A stretch of DNA of 64,000 nt from Paramacrobiotus metropolitanus (GCF_019649055.1 NW_026570245.1:682001-746000), one strand, 5' to 3'; shown: positions 31,601-42,322, numbered from the stretch's first letter. Numbers and translations: made by a program. Notes: generated from the letters alone by a model not told the origin.

Positions 31601-33522
31601 ACGCTCAGAAGCGGCTTGTGGTCAGTACACAGAGTAAACTCGCGCCCGGTGATGTACTGATGGAACTTCCGGCAGCCGAAGACGAGAGCCAGGGCTTCCT
31701 TTTCTATTTGTCCGTAGTTCTTCTCGGCCGCTGTCAGAGTCCTGGACGCATGGGCAATCGGGCGTTCTGTTCCGTCCGGGAAGCGGTGGCAAATCACGGC
31801 ACCGACGCCATACTGGGACGCGTCCGCGGCCAGGACCAATGGCATCCGCGGGTCATAGTGGACCAGGAAGGTCGCGCGGACAATTTGGTCCTTCAGGGAC
31901 AGGAACTGGGTTTCGCAGTCCTTGGACCAAGACCAGGGAACTCCGGTCTTCAGGAGGGCGTGGAACGGGGCGCACTTTCCGGAAAGGTCGCGGACGAACT
32001 TCCCGTAGTGGTTGACCACTCCCAGAAACGCGCGGAGCTCACTGATATTGGTCGGACGGGCCATTTGTCGGAGAGCCTTCACTCGGTCCTGGGAGATGTG
32101 GCGACCTTGGTGGTCCTCCACGAACCCCAGGTACTCCACGGAGTCCTGCAGGAAGTGGCACTTGCTCCGTTTGAGCGTGAACCCGTGCTCCTCTAGACGC
32201 TGGAGGACCTTCTCCAGGTTCCTCAGGTGCTCCTCTTCGGTCGCCCCGGTGACAATGATGTCATCCAGATAGATGGCCACGCCCTCACAGCCTTGGACGA
32301 CGCTTTCCATTATCTGTTGAAAGATACTGAGGCCGCACGCCACGCCAAAGGGAAGGCGGTTGTATCGGAACAACCCCTTGTGGGTATTGATTACCACCAG
32401 TTTCTTGCTGTCGTCGTCCAGCTCGACCTGGGCGTACGCCTCCGCCAGGTCGAGGGTTGTGAATTTCCGACCGCCATTGAGCTTGGCGAAAAGCTCGTCT
32501 GGTGTCGGCAGCGGATACTGCTGGACATCCAGGGCGTCATTCAGGCCCGTGCTGAGGTCGGCACAGGTGCGTATGTCTCCCGCCCGCTTCTGCGCGGTCA
32601 CCACCGGAGCTGCCCAGTCCGCTCGTTTTACCGGAGTCAGAATCCCTCTCTCCACCAGGCGGTCCAGGTCGCGCTCGAGGGCTTCCCGGAACGCAAACGG
32701 GACTGGCCGCGCCTTTCGGAATACCGGTGTGGCTCCGGGTTTCAGGTGCAGATGGGCTTTGTAGTGCCGACAATGGCCGAGCTCTTCGCAGAACACGGCG
32801 CTGTGCTTTGCCAGCAGCTCCTCCACCGTGATTCCGGGGACGGCAGACACGGAGGCCGACTGGAGATCTCGCAGGCTCAGTCGGCTCAGGTCGAGGGCCC
32901 GGATCCAGTCTCTCCCCAGCACGTTGCCGCCGCTGGCCACGACGATAACGGGTAGCGCTTTGCTGTTCCGACCGTGCGTCACGTCTACTGTCACGGTCCC
33001 AGTGACCTTTAGGGCGTGGCCCGTGAAGCTTCGCAGGAGGGACGTGTATGGCGAAAGCTTCGGTGATCCCACAGACCTCCACGTGCCAGCAGTCACAATA
33101 GTGACACTGGAGCCTGTATCCAGGACCGGTGATACAAGCTGAACACCGTTCAGCTTGAGCGGCACGTGGATGGATCGCCCGGCTGCTGCTTCGACAGAGA
33201 GCACATCCAGCTCCTCCTCCACGAGAAAGGTGCCGCGTCCACCCCGTCCGCGTTGCGTCTGCTTCGCGCTTCTGCACACCTTCGCAATATGGCACTTTCT
33301 TCCACAGTTTTTACAAGCCAGCTCCTTTGCCCAGCACTCTGCTCGGACATGTTGACTGGAGCCGCAGCCATCGCACACGCTTCCGGTACCTCCACCAGTT
33401 GCGGGCTGCCTGTCGGGACCGGCGCCGCGCCGCTGCTGTCCGCCTCGGCCGCCGCCGCGGTTTCTTCCTCGTGCGCCGCCACCACGGCGTGCATTGTCCA
33501 CGCGAGCCACATCAGGCGCCGT
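31570..33522 (-). CDS. pol: Protease, reverse transcriptase and RNase H of retroelement 2
   Basis: After two CCHC zinc knuckles (CDGCGSSQHVRAEC and CKNCGRKCHIAKVC), the frame encodes a retropepsin (SPVLDTGSSVTIV). RT follows with RADWAAPVVTAQKR, YPLPTPDELFAKL, TLDLAEAYAQVELD, the catalytic IYLDDIIVTG, and LRAFLGVVNHYGKFV. RNase H has LVLAADASQYGVGAV, KNYGQIEKEALALV and LCTDHKPLL. It is open from the duplicated segment to the stop at 31570, which lies where a one-base shift would continue into the integrase frame. In an intact copy this would be one Gag-Pol reading frame. Confidence 0.9.
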   Translation of the reverse strand, partial: TAPDVARVDNARRGGGARGRNRGGGRGGQQRRGAGPDRQPATGGGTGSVCDGCGSSQHVRAECWAKELACKNCGRKCHIAKVCRSAKQTQRGRGGRGTFLVEEELDVLSVEAAAGRSIHVPLKLNGVQLVSPVLDTGSSVTIVTAGTWRSVGSPKLSPYTSLLRSFTGHALKVTGTVTVDVTHGRNSKALPVIVVASGGNVLGRDWIRALDLSRLSLRDLQSASVSAVPGITVEELLAKHSAVFCEELGHCRHYKAHLHLKPGATPVFRKARPVPFAFREALERDLDRLVERGILTPVKRADWAAPVVTAQKRAGDIRTCADLSTGLNDALDVQQYPLPTPDELFAKLNGGRKFTTLDLAEAYAQVELDDDSKKLVVINTHKGLFRYNRLPFGVACGLSIFQQIMESVVQGCEGVAIYLDDIIVTGATEEEHLRNLEKVLQRLEEHGFTLKRSKCHFLQDSVEYLGFVEDHQGRHISQDRVKALRQMARPTNISELRAFLGVVNHYGKFVRDLSGKCAPFHALLKTGVPWSWSKDCETQFLSLKDQIVRATFLVHYDPRMPLVLAADASQYGVGAVICHRFPDGTERPIAHASRTLTAAEKNYGQIEKEALALVFGCRKFHQYITGREFTLCTDHKPLLSVFIPRKEFQW

Positions 33523-33709
33523 ACTCTGCTCGGACATGTTGACTGGAGCCGCAGCCATCGCACACGCTTCCGGTACCTCCACCAGTTGCGGGCTGCCTGT
33601 CGGGACCGGCGCCGCGCCGCTGCTGTCCGCCTCGGCCGCCGCCGCGGTTTCTTCCTCGTGCGCCGCCACCACGGCGTGCATTGTCCACGCGAGCCACATC
33701 AGGCGCCGT
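33336..33709. repeat. 187-bp tandem duplication in the Gag-Pol junction of retroelement 2
   Basis: actctgctcggacatgttg at 33336 recurs at 33523, and the intervening 187 bp are identical by eye to the following 187 bp. 187 is not a multiple of three, so the duplication changes the reading frame. Gag, read from the right, terminates just after entering the left copy (stop at 33512), while Pol is open from the left copy onward. Confidence 0.92.
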
Positions 33710-34297
33710 ACTGCCCTTCTTGTTGCTCCTCCGGAGCTCGTACTCCTCGCAGATCTCCAGAGCCTTCTCCAGAGTGGCGTATGTCTGGGATTGCAGGTGT
33801 TGGCGTGTAGCGTCGCTTGCGATTCCGTTCAGAAAGGTCGCCGACATATTCTTCTCAAGTACGTCAGCTGGGAAACCGCAGGGAAATGCCTTTCGCCGCA
33901 GGCGATTTGAAAAATCCAGCAAGGTCTCGCCGGACTCTTGCTGCAGCTTGAAGTAGTTCGCCCATTCGGTGGCGGCGTGCGTTTTCTTCACGTAGGCATG
34001 CTCGAGCTTGTCCACCAGCTGCGCAATTGTGAAATTATCGGGATCAGTAGGCAAACACATGGAGAAAAGCATTTCCCCCGCATCGATCCCGAGTGAATCC
34101 AGCAGCGAACGCTTCTGGTCTTCCAGGTCATTAATTTTCCGTAGCTTCACGTAATTCCTGTATTGGAATTGCCACCACCGCCATGTCATCTTCGCGGGTT
34201 CAAACTTGATCAGTCCGGATCCAGTCTTCTCGCTGGACGTCGTGGGGGCTGATGGCGAAGTAGGCGATGCGGGCGTTGTCGACGTCGGGGTCGACAT
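33512..34297 (-). CDS. gag: Gag polyprotein of retroelement 2
   Basis: The frame starts at an ATG at 34297, about 50 bp inside the 5' LTR, with a Ser/Thr/Pro-rich start and then WWQFQYRNYVKLRKI. A capsid-type helical region follows (LVDKLEHAYVKKTHAATEW, ETLLDFSNRLRRKAF), typical of the retrotransposon gag domain. The end is an RGG-rich basic segment and the first zinc knuckle CDGCGSSQHVRAE. It stops prematurely because of the 187-bp duplication. Gag packages the element RNA into virus-like particles in the cytoplasm. Confidence 0.88.
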   Translation of the reverse strand: MSTPTSTTPASPTSPSAPTTSSEKTGSGLIKFEPAKMTWRWWQFQYRNYVKLRKINDLEDQKRSLLDSLGIDAGEMLFSMCLPTDPDNFTIAQLVDKLEHAYVKKTHAATEWANYFKLQQESGETLLDFSNRLRRKAFPCGFPADVLEKNMSATFLNGIASDATRQHLQSQTYATLEKALEICEEYELRRSNKKGSTAPDVARVDNARRGGGARGRNRGGGRGGQQRRGAGPDRQPATGGGTGSVCDGCGSSQHVRAEYGA

Positions 34298-34349
34298 TGT
34301 GTGTGTAGGGAATCAGACCGCGTGAGGTCGTGTGGCCTTCACGCCAGTT

Positions 34350-34466
34350 TGTCACGGCGTAATAATAAATAGGAATATTTATTAGTATTCGCTAGGTCGC
34401 TGACTAATCTGAAAACATACGGCTAAAACACGGTTGCTATGTGAAAGGTCACATGCACATCTGACA
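34350..34466 (-). repeat. 5' LTR of retroelement 2 (117 bp)
   Basis: Starts tgtcacgg and ends ctgaca. Immediately outside its right edge is the GGTAA target duplication and the start of another foldback element. It contains the tgtgaaaggtcaca near-palindrome at 34440-34453. Confidence 0.9.
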
Positions 34467-34470
34467 GGTA

Positions 34471-35284
34471 AGTTAGCTTGATGCACACGAGAAAGCTTAA
34501 CATACCTTGAGACTGAAGAGCCTTAACCGTGCAGGTGCAACACGGCCAGCCTCCTGGGATGGCGGCCCGCTTCATCACGCACAATGGTTGAAACTGCCGT
34601 TATACATGTAAACTTCAGCTGATTTCATCGTACGCTCTGTCTACGAGAGACGTAAATGGCTGGAACTTGTCTTATTGTCATAGTCATACATTACGATTTG
34701 TTTGATATCAAAACCATTGTAATTTTTTTCTCATTCTTTTGAGATGTCGCCTAGATGGTTTCCATTCGAAAAGTGCACAGCGTTAGTGTTACATTTTAGA
34801 ATTTAGCATACAAGTCTATGGAGAAAATAACAGTCGAAGTTTCAACGGCAGTTTTCAAGCATTTTGCGTGATAGAGCGGGCTGCCATCCCAGGCGGCTGG
34901 CCGTGTTGCACAGTCACGGTTACGGCTCTCGAGGAAAAAAATACAACCTTTATTGGAATTTCGTCCCTATTCGTAGTACACATCAGACTGGGTTGGGTTC
35001 CTACATCTGCAGGATGGACAGGCCGATTTTGTAACGAGAAGTAAAGAATACTACATATAAATTTTTTTTTATTTACGTCTTTGCTCGTTTTTGATTAATA
35101 ATAAGTCAAAGTCTCCCGGTTCACTAAAAACCTGCTACCTATCTACTGTTGAAGACATAATTATAACATTTACTGTTAATTAAGGTTAGGTGTAAATAAT
35201 TTTTATTAAACAAAAAGTTGTGATAAAGGAAAATATGTATGTATGTATGTATGTTAAGCTTTCTCGTGTGCAGCGAGCTAACTT
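34471..35284. mobile_element. Nested foldback element, about 810 bp
   Basis: Outer arms 34471-34504 and 35250-35284 are inverse copies with about three mismatches (gcacacgagaaagcttaacata). Inner arms of about 67 bp lie at 34535-34601 and 34843-34911 (gcaacacggccag...cccgctt; aacggcagtttt). A short (ATGT)n run at 35233-35252 precedes the right outer arm. The inner pair is GC-richer than its surroundings and may be a second element nested in the first. Confidence 0.7.
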
Positions 35285-36048
35285 AGTGCATCCTCGTAAA
35301 TATATGAGACTTCGAGATTTATAACGATGCGAAAGCTGCTTTGTCGTGCGACTTGCGATTCGAAAGCTGTACTCACTTTTTCAGATGAACAAGATTGCAG
35401 AAGAAACCTACCTCGGACTTCTAAAACGGAACAAGGAAAAGAAATTCCGAATGTCATATTCTCGTGGTAGATGGGGACAGAGTTTTGCGTGACCTTTGCG
35501 TATTCAATTGTTTGAATGCGCATACCTGTCGCTATCTTATTCTATTATGATATTATTATTTTTGATCTTGAAATTTTTGTTGCGCTTCGACCCGTGTTCC
35601 GGACTCGCAGCACGTACTCGTACTGCATGTATCAATTTTGCGATTTATTGCATGGATCAATGCTGTCAACATTCGTCACAATTTTGTTTTTCTTATCTGC
35701 AAATGAGTTCTAGCAACGAACTGAACGCTTTATTGACGCCATCTTAAAACTAAAAAAATGCACTATTGCGTGCATTGGTAGACCGGAGCGCAGCGTTATG
35801 GGTTAGAGGTAGTTTTTTAAAGCATAAGGAGTTGATGATTAGTCGTTGCGTACTTATCAGCCCACTACTGGTAGTGGTAAACGAGGTGTTACTGGTGGTT
35901 TGGTAATGGGACTGGCTATGGTTATGGTACCGTAGCGGTAACGTAACTACACAATTTTCTTATTAGCCCAACCAGTAGCGACAGCTATGCAGTATGCCCG
36001 TATTAACAGGCGTACCGTAAACCACACCCCTAAATTGTGCCAATCACA
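35285..36048. other. Non-coding interval; minus-strand open stretch at 35523-35278
   Basis: The minus frame at 35523-35278 (SIPCSVLEVRGRF-like part) overlaps the arm of the neighbouring foldback and is not supported otherwise. 35865-35955 is rich in ggtagtggtaa/ggtaacg words, the same low-complexity type as at 38760-39370. Confidence 0.3.
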
Positions 36049-36253
36049 GGCGTGTAACATTTTGGTTACAGTTTCCCATAAACCGTTCAAAAACAAGCCG
36101 TATATAGAAACACTTCGTGGCATCTATTCGCGGAAATAGTTCCGTCGGTCGTGATATATATATCGAGAATACACGAGACTTTCTATAGTCTATAATATAC
36201 GGCTTGTTTCTGAACAGTGTACGGGAGTCAGTAACCAAATTGTGACACGCACC
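36049..36253. mobile_element. MITE, about 205 bp, with long inverted repeats
   Basis: Left arm 36049-36108 (ggcgtgtaacattttggttac ... caagccgtatata) pairs with the complement of 36190-36253. Partial relatives lie at 37601-37625 (accgttcaaaaacaagccgtatata) and 37745-37795 (ggcgtgtaacattttggttaca), so it is a multi-copy family. Confidence 0.75.
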
Positions 36254-38759
36254 TATTTTGCAACAATTTTGGAGGGTAGTTAAGTACTATACAATGTACG
36301 ACGAAAGCATACTATTTACAAGCAGTCCATTCTTATTTCTTGAATTTATTGTCGATTTTGTTTGCCATACTGCTGGGCCGCTGGCAAAATTTTGCCAGCT
36401 GTCTGGCAGCAACGTAGCTGAAGTACGCGTGCGGTGGGCCATGGAGCACGCTGCCGAAATAAAAATCTTCAAAAATTCGTAATTTTGTAAATTTTAGTGC
36501 TAAATTCTTTTGTATAAGTTTAAAAAATACAAAATAACGCATATCGTTAGGCAAGACAACTGATTGTCAGTTTTTATTTTCGGGTTATTCACTGTGAGCC
36601 TTTGCTGTTAACATAAGTACCTGTCTATGGAAGACTCATTCGAGATTTCTCTTAGGCGGCTATGCTAAGCACGTATGCTCTGAGTGCCAAACCTTGAGAC
36701 CAAACCAGAAAATCAGTTATTCTTCCTAATAGTATATATTATTTTATATTTTTCAAGCGTATATAAAAAAATTCAGCACGAAAAATAACAAAGTTAAGAA
36801 TTTTTGAAGATTTTCATTCCAGCAGCGTGCTGCTGGAATGAGAAGGTGATCATTTTAGCACCCATTTCCTGCCCGAAATATTGAAATTAGCCCCTTAGGT
36901 GTGGATTGAACCAAAATTAAAAAAATTGATATTTCGAAAAAACCTGTTAACAGGTGCACGTAACTGATGCAATCGCAAACTGGCGACGGTTTAATGCAGT
37001 TTCTCACGGCAGGTTGTTTCTCTCGGACTTGCAAGATAACTCCTACTCTTGTGGCTCGATCAGTCATTGTTTAAAACAAACCAACTTCAAAAATTTAGAA
37101 CATGCTGCTTTCTGTGACAACTTTTGTCACTGCCAAGAAATTTCAATTCATGCGGAATCACGCTTATGAGACGTTTAAGTTCATTTTGAGTAAGTGATAA
37201 GAATGCTAAGTCGATTTTGTACGTTTCACTCCACAGCCGCCGCCTTCAGTTTCTGTGGTGCTCGGGAACCGGCAATCAGAATTTTCCCTTGACCGGTTTC
37301 AAATGAAAAGGCAAATTCTAAATTAGAAAATTTGCTAAATTTCTGATCCTGTATCTTTGTGCATCTGTGCGGTAAATGTTTTTGGCTTTTGCGTTAAATG
37401 TAATTGCTAATATCCTTACAAAGTCCATGCTTGGGAGATTCAGCAAAATAGAATGAGTCGATAACACTCAAAGCTAGCGTTCAAGTCGATGGAGTATGGA
37501 AAGCAACAGGCGGTCAGCGGCTTAAGTAACTAAACCAACAACTGTGGATGGTTGCACAGTTACACTGCCAGCAATGCTAAACTACCCTCTTAAAAAGTAT
37601 TAACCGTTCAAAAACAAGCCGTATATACTTAGTTTTTGTATGCATAACGTATACAGTATCTTTATGTATGGATAACTCACTGCGCTCTGCAGGGTTTTGC
37701 CCTCCGGAAAATACTAAACCACTCCCCTAAAATGGGCGAATCAAAGGCGTGTAACATTTTGGTTACAAATCTCTATAGACAAACCAAAAACAAGACGTTA
37801 ACACTATTCCTATGCGAAGACTAGTCTTCTTCTTTTCATAGTGTTAAGTCTGCATCTGTGTGGAGACCGACGTAAAAGTATACATTCTACACTTGACGTG
37901 ATATCGAGTACGGTAGCGATGTTGTACGTAAAGTGACGGCTTTATTCGTACTTTCTATTATCGCTTGCACTTTCTCGATCTTTCTCTTTTGTGTTGGGAT
38001 TTTACTGTTGGTTGTTTCTACACGAATGCGCCGTGTCTATATAAGTCCTTGTGTGGCAGTACTTTGATCATCAGTTCGTTCTCATTCGGAGTTTGGCAGT
38101 CTTCGGAGTTATTAATTAAATTATCGTCGAAGATGCAGTTCTCGCTTCGCGTAGATTCTTAGAATTAGCTATGCCACATTGTATTATTAGCTCATACTCT
38201 GTCGTTGAGTTAGGTCGGTAGGATAGATTATTGCTGTAATTATTCCTGTCGTACGAGTACTGATCTCTCCGTCATACTTTATTAGAGTATACTTCCGTCA
38301 TACTTTATTAGAAGTGCAGGTCCTGCAACGCTGTGCAGGCCTGACGGAAAAGCAGTTGATGAATTGGCGGAATGGTTGAATTCTCCAGCGCTGCACAGCT
38401 AACTGACTTAGGGAAATCAGGAAATGTTCTTCGGTATTATAAGCGTACCTAGAGTAGTGTTTTTTAATTTGTTGCCATAAACTTGTAATCCTTTGTTATC
38501 TCTTGTCCTTAAAAGCACTTCCCTCGCCTTGTTTAATCATTTTATGTTGCTATTCTTGTCTTCTATGTCGCTTCGATTGCAGTTGTTAATAATTACTATA
38601 AGCCACCTTTGCAGTTGCTTTAGAAAACAAATGACAGTTGGATTCTGTAGACCAGTATTTTGTTCATTGACTACTCTACAATTATTTTTATGTGTTATTA
38701 AAAAATATTTGCAGCAAAAATTACGGCTTCGGCATTCTTTAACGTGCCATGTTGTGTTT
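36254..38759. other. Non-coding interval with MITE fragments and one hairpin
   Basis: No gene is supportable. Contains a perfect hairpin at 36813-36840 (13-bp arms tcattccagcagc, 2-nt loop) and the two MITE fragments near 37610 and 37760. Short palindromes such as gactagtc near 37818 also occur. Confidence 0.4.
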
Positions 38760-39375
38760 CGACTGCCGGTAACACTGCTGGCATAAGTATCGTACTTGTT
38801 ACCAGTACCATTGCAGGGTACCACTACCACAACCACTACCAGTAACACATCAATTTTTTTATTGATAATCAACGCACACTTCTGATAAAGAAGAAGAAAC
38901 ACGTTACAGCAAATTTACAACAGCAAAACTTCATTTACACTATCCACTCCGCCCATAGTGCCAAGGATACGTGCCCCGTGGTTCAAGCTTGACTGGAACG
39001 CTGGCTGAAACACAGGCGCGGTACACAATACCGTTTAACATTACCACTAACACCACCATTCTTAGTACCGCTACCAGTAACAGTACCATTACATAGTGCT
39101 ACTAACAGTACCACTACCAGTACCAGTAACATTAACTAGTACTATCCATTTGTGGGTAATCTGTTGGCGATATGGGAGGATGTTTGAGAGCAAGCCTCAG
39201 CAAGGCGTTGCTTCTTTATTACGTTGCTTCTTTATTACCGTACTATTAAGCGTGCTTCTTTATTACCGTACAAGTACTATATAAGTCGTTGCTTCTTTAT
39301 AACCGTACTATTGGTAGTGGTAAGCGGGGTGTTACAGGTAGTGGTGGTGGTAATGGAATTGCGATGGTTATGATG
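38760..39375. repeat. Low-complexity ACCACTACCAGTA repeats with an inverted counterpart
   Basis: 38800-38850 and 39035-39135 are built from taccactaccagta-like words. 39310-39375 carries the complement (ggtagtggtggtggtaatgg). Between them gttgcttctttattaccgt is repeated about four times (39208-39305). Confidence 0.65.
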
Positions 39376-39514
39376 GTGATACTGTAACCATACAGGTCTT
39401 TTAGATTTCTGAATTTTCTAGTGTTCTTTACGCTTGCTTATGTTTTGTAAAGTTCTTATGCTTTGTAATGTGTCTTATGTTGTCGTATGTTATTTTTTAT
39501 CTTTGTTTTCTTGA

Positions 39515-39602
39515 ATTTCTTGGTTTCCTCGGTTTCATGGAGGAAACCGAGGAAACTCCATGAAACCGAGGAATGGAGCTTCCTCGGTTTCCTGGAGTTT
39601 TA
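39515..39602. repeat. CCTCGGTTTC foldback
   Basis: tcctcggtttcatgga, ggaaaccgagga, ccatgaaaccgagga and cctcggtttcctgga follow one another in alternating orientation, giving a compact multi-armed hairpin of about 85 bp. Confidence 0.7.
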
Positions 39603-40878
39603 CAATTCACGATTCTCTTTGTTATCGAAGTTTTTTATTTTCAAAGCGTTTGTAGTAATTCATTTTTTTTTATATTGTAGCGCTCCTTGTTATAAAAAAG
39701 CATAAAACAACATAAAAAAATAATGGGTTAAGTCGTAAGAAATCAGTTAAATTTAAGAAGCCTAGAAAACAAACTAAAATCCAAGAAAACCCAAGAAAGC
39801 GTAAGATAAAATAAGAGATCATTAGAAATGCTATAAGAAAAATCACTAGACAGTTGCCTAAGTACGAAGAGGATTATACTCGTAGTTGAGTGGGCAGCGC
39901 ATAACTGCTGCGAGTTAAGGGGGTGGCTATGGTGGCTTTAATTCTAAAATGCCGTTTTGCAAAACGAAGCCGCTATACAGATCGAAGACCGCTCTGTTAG
40001 ATGGCAGAAAGACCGAAGTAACAGGATTGCGGGGTTATCAAATATGAATTTTTCAAGTTAACTAAGTAAACGGAGTAACGGTGGAAGCAGTGAATGGCTC
40101 GGCTCACCATTACGTACGCATATACGAGTCTGCGCATATTCAATGAAAGCAATGGGGAGAAAAGATGTGTGATCTACATCTTTTGTTTTGCTGACAGCCA
40201 TAAATCGAGCACTGGTCAGTGGAAAGAAAGCAAACACCGAAAGACAATAGATTTTGGACACACATAAGTGTGGTAGGAAGCGGACAATCGCCTGTCTGGA
40301 TAGTCTCCTTGGTTTGATACGTGTGGTGGGCTGTAACAGTCAGCATGTCCATGACTGATGTAAACTTGCATGAACTTTCAAAGGCACCCGTTTAAAAAGC
40401 GGTCGATAAGCTTTGAAACGTAACTGGTCATTTACGGAGCACATTTTTTATTACAAAAATCACACAGTCGGTGGGTGAACATCTCAAAAGTTTAACTGCG
40501 AGAGCGATTTTGAAAAAAATAAGTTTTACCGAAGTTATTGCTGAAAGAAGCAACTAGAAAAGTGTTTATCGCTATTTACAACTTTAAAATTTTGTTTTTT
40601 CAAAAAAGCTCTCGCAAAGTGCTGGGCTTTTTTATTGTACTCTTTGTGACCAGACTTCCCCAAATCTCCCCTGAGTGTGTTCGGACTAGTTAGTTTTTTG
40701 GGGTGGTAGCTTTGAGACCGATTTTAAAGTGACTCGCTCGGTTTATGTTTGGGTTTGTTAGTACTGAATTTTTCTTGGATTTAACTATGTAAACAGGTAG
40801 ATCGAGAAACTGTTTAAGTCTTCGGATTACTATGAATGTTGCACTTTCTAAACGAAATAAGTCAACATAGCCATACCC
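39603..40878. other. Non-coding interval; possible tRNA-derived SINE head
   Basis: 39886-39925 (gtagttgagtgggcagcgcataactgc...gagtta) resembles the 5' part of a tRNA, with an A-box-like tgagtgggcagcgc. The minus strand at 41118-41077 has a related sequence (tagttgagtcggtagcgcat...gcgagtta). Neither has a complete cloverleaf. No other features are seen. Confidence 0.3.
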
Positions 40879-41080
40879 TTAAACTGAACACCCTTTCCGT
40901 AAGCTGTTGACGTAACTGCCAACCTTGGATGGTTGCACAAACCAATAGCTGCGGTTGGTAAGTAGGCAATGCAACCCCCCACGTCTGACTGTTGCTCATT
41001 TGTGTTGCTCATTTTTAGAAATGCAACCATCCACGGTCGACTGTTACGTCAACAGCTTACGGAAATGGTGTTCAGTTTAA
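40879..41080. mobile_element. MITE, about 200 bp
   Basis: Terminal inverted repeats of about 38 bp: ttaaactgaacaccctttcc...gttgacgtaac at 40879-40915 and the inverse at 41043-41080. A second inner pair, gatggttgca and tgcaaccatcc, extends the stem. Confidence 0.8.
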
Positions 41081-41144
41081 CTCGCAGAAGCTATGCGCTA
41101 CCGACTCAACTATAAGGGGCCAGTAATAATTATAGAAGTATTCC

Positions 41145-41270
41145 ACGTGGTTTTTATCCAGTTCCCGTTTATTCCGATTATTTCCCTTTCGCATTGAGGC
41201 CTAACGATTCCCTATTTCCCTATTTCCGTAGAAAATGTCACGTTAGTGTTTTTGATGAACAGCTACCGCC
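41145..41270. repeat. Dispersed repeat, other copy at 9751-9895
   Basis: Same order of blocks (gtattccacgtgg, gttcccgttta, ccgattattt, tttccgtag-aaatgtca) as the 9.8-kb copy, with a short local duplication of ccctattt. Confidence 0.6.
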
Positions 41271-42069
41271 AAAATCTCCGGGCACACTCCAAATGCCGCA
41301 AACGACTTACAGCTTTTGTCGAACTTCATACTTGACGAGCAGGGTCAAAGGGTTAAAGGGTTTTTCATGAATCCTTTTAATTACGGCCAGACGTTGACTT
41401 TCGGTTTTAGAAGAATATTCCTTAAAATCCACGCGCAAAAGTGCGTATTCAGGGATAATATTAGAATGTCATAATGTCATAAAGACCCCGCCCGAACACA
41501 GCCACTTCCTGTTCTTCAGTTTGTTGGTTTACCAGCCGTCTCATGTCGTTTGTGAATTTTCGAAAACGCTTTAAGTTTAAGCTAATACTCAAATTCAAGC
41601 CGAAAATGTAGTAGGGGTATGCCTGGCCCCTGTGTATTCATGAAGATGAACTTGTATGCATGACGTTTTTTAAACTTCAGTTCAAGTTGAAAGGCCCTTA
41701 AACTTCAGTACTTTTTGACACGTTGTAGTTTTTCAACGGTTCGTCCAAGAACTTGTAGGTATGCAAATTATAATTAGTTCAACTATTCGTCTACAATTAT
41801 TTTGCTTGAGTTCAAGTTTAGTTCTTGGCGGTTTACTGGATAAAAACCATTTCGGACGGGACCAAATTCTAGATTTTGTTGCCGCCAAATGCAAGCCAAC
41901 CGCCTGGTGGAGCAGACTTGTGTCGCAAAATCACAATGCTTCGCTCCGAAATGCAGAGTATTTGCTACCGCTATGATACAGCACTAGTTTTTTGTATTTG
42001 ACTTTTATCTTCCAAACGATAAAGAAAAACTTATCGCTTTCTCCATTTTGGATTTATTTGTTCCTTATC
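41271..42069. other. Non-coding interval, nothing recognised
   Basis: Contains several aacttcagttcaagtt-type short inverted words at 41670-41820 but no supportable gene. Confidence 0.3.
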
Positions 42070-42246
42070 ATGGCACCACAACGGCGGTTTAAGGCCAAAC
42101 ATGATCTTTTATTGCTCGATGAGGTGAACACGATCAGTCCTTATTTCGCAAAGAACGAAGAACAAGCCTGGAAGACCATCGCGGAGAATTTGAACAGAAT
42201 TACGTCCGACCACGACCACACTCGACCAAAACCACGACCGTGGTGA
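42070..42246 (+). pseudogene. Fragment with Myb/SANT-like DNA-binding region
   Basis: An ATG-initiated frame of 58 codons. Residues 6-43 (KAKHDLLLLDEVNTISPYF...AWKTIAENLN) have the tryptophan/hydrophobic spacing of the first helices of a Myb/SANT-like (MADF-related) domain. After that it turns into low-complexity DHDHTRPKPRPW and stops. It is probably the first exon or a broken 5' end of a transposon-associated or host transcription factor. A downstream donor was not identified. Confidence 0.45.
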
Positions 42247-42274
42247 CCACGTTTTAGTTACACCCGAAGCGGGG

Positions 42275-42296
42275 TGCATATGAAGCTTCATATGCA
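42275..42296. repeat. Perfect 22-bp palindrome
   Basis: The sequence tgcatatgaag|cttcatatgca is its own reverse complement. It sits between the Myb/SANT-like fragment and the Gag-like reading frame. Confidence 0.9.
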
Positions 42297-42322
42297 CTAC
42301 GGCTGAAGTCACGGACGAAGAG

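Larger units (their letters stand above)
29680..34466 (-). mobile_element. Complete Ty3/gypsy retrotransposon (retroelement 2), short LTRs, TSD GGTAA
   Basis: Direct LTRs of 128 bp (29680-29807) and 117 bp (34350-34466) begin TG and end CA and are flanked by the 5-bp direct repeat GGTAA at 29675-29679 and 34467-34471. On the coding strand, a primer-binding-like TGGCG starts three bases after the 5' LTR. A purine tract (gggggagg) directly precedes the 3' LTR. Order is Gag, protease, RT, RNase H, integrase, typical of Ty3/gypsy. The LTRs differ by about one substitution and one 11-bp indel, so insertion was fairly recent. The coding region nevertheless has frameshifts. Confidence 0.92.
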
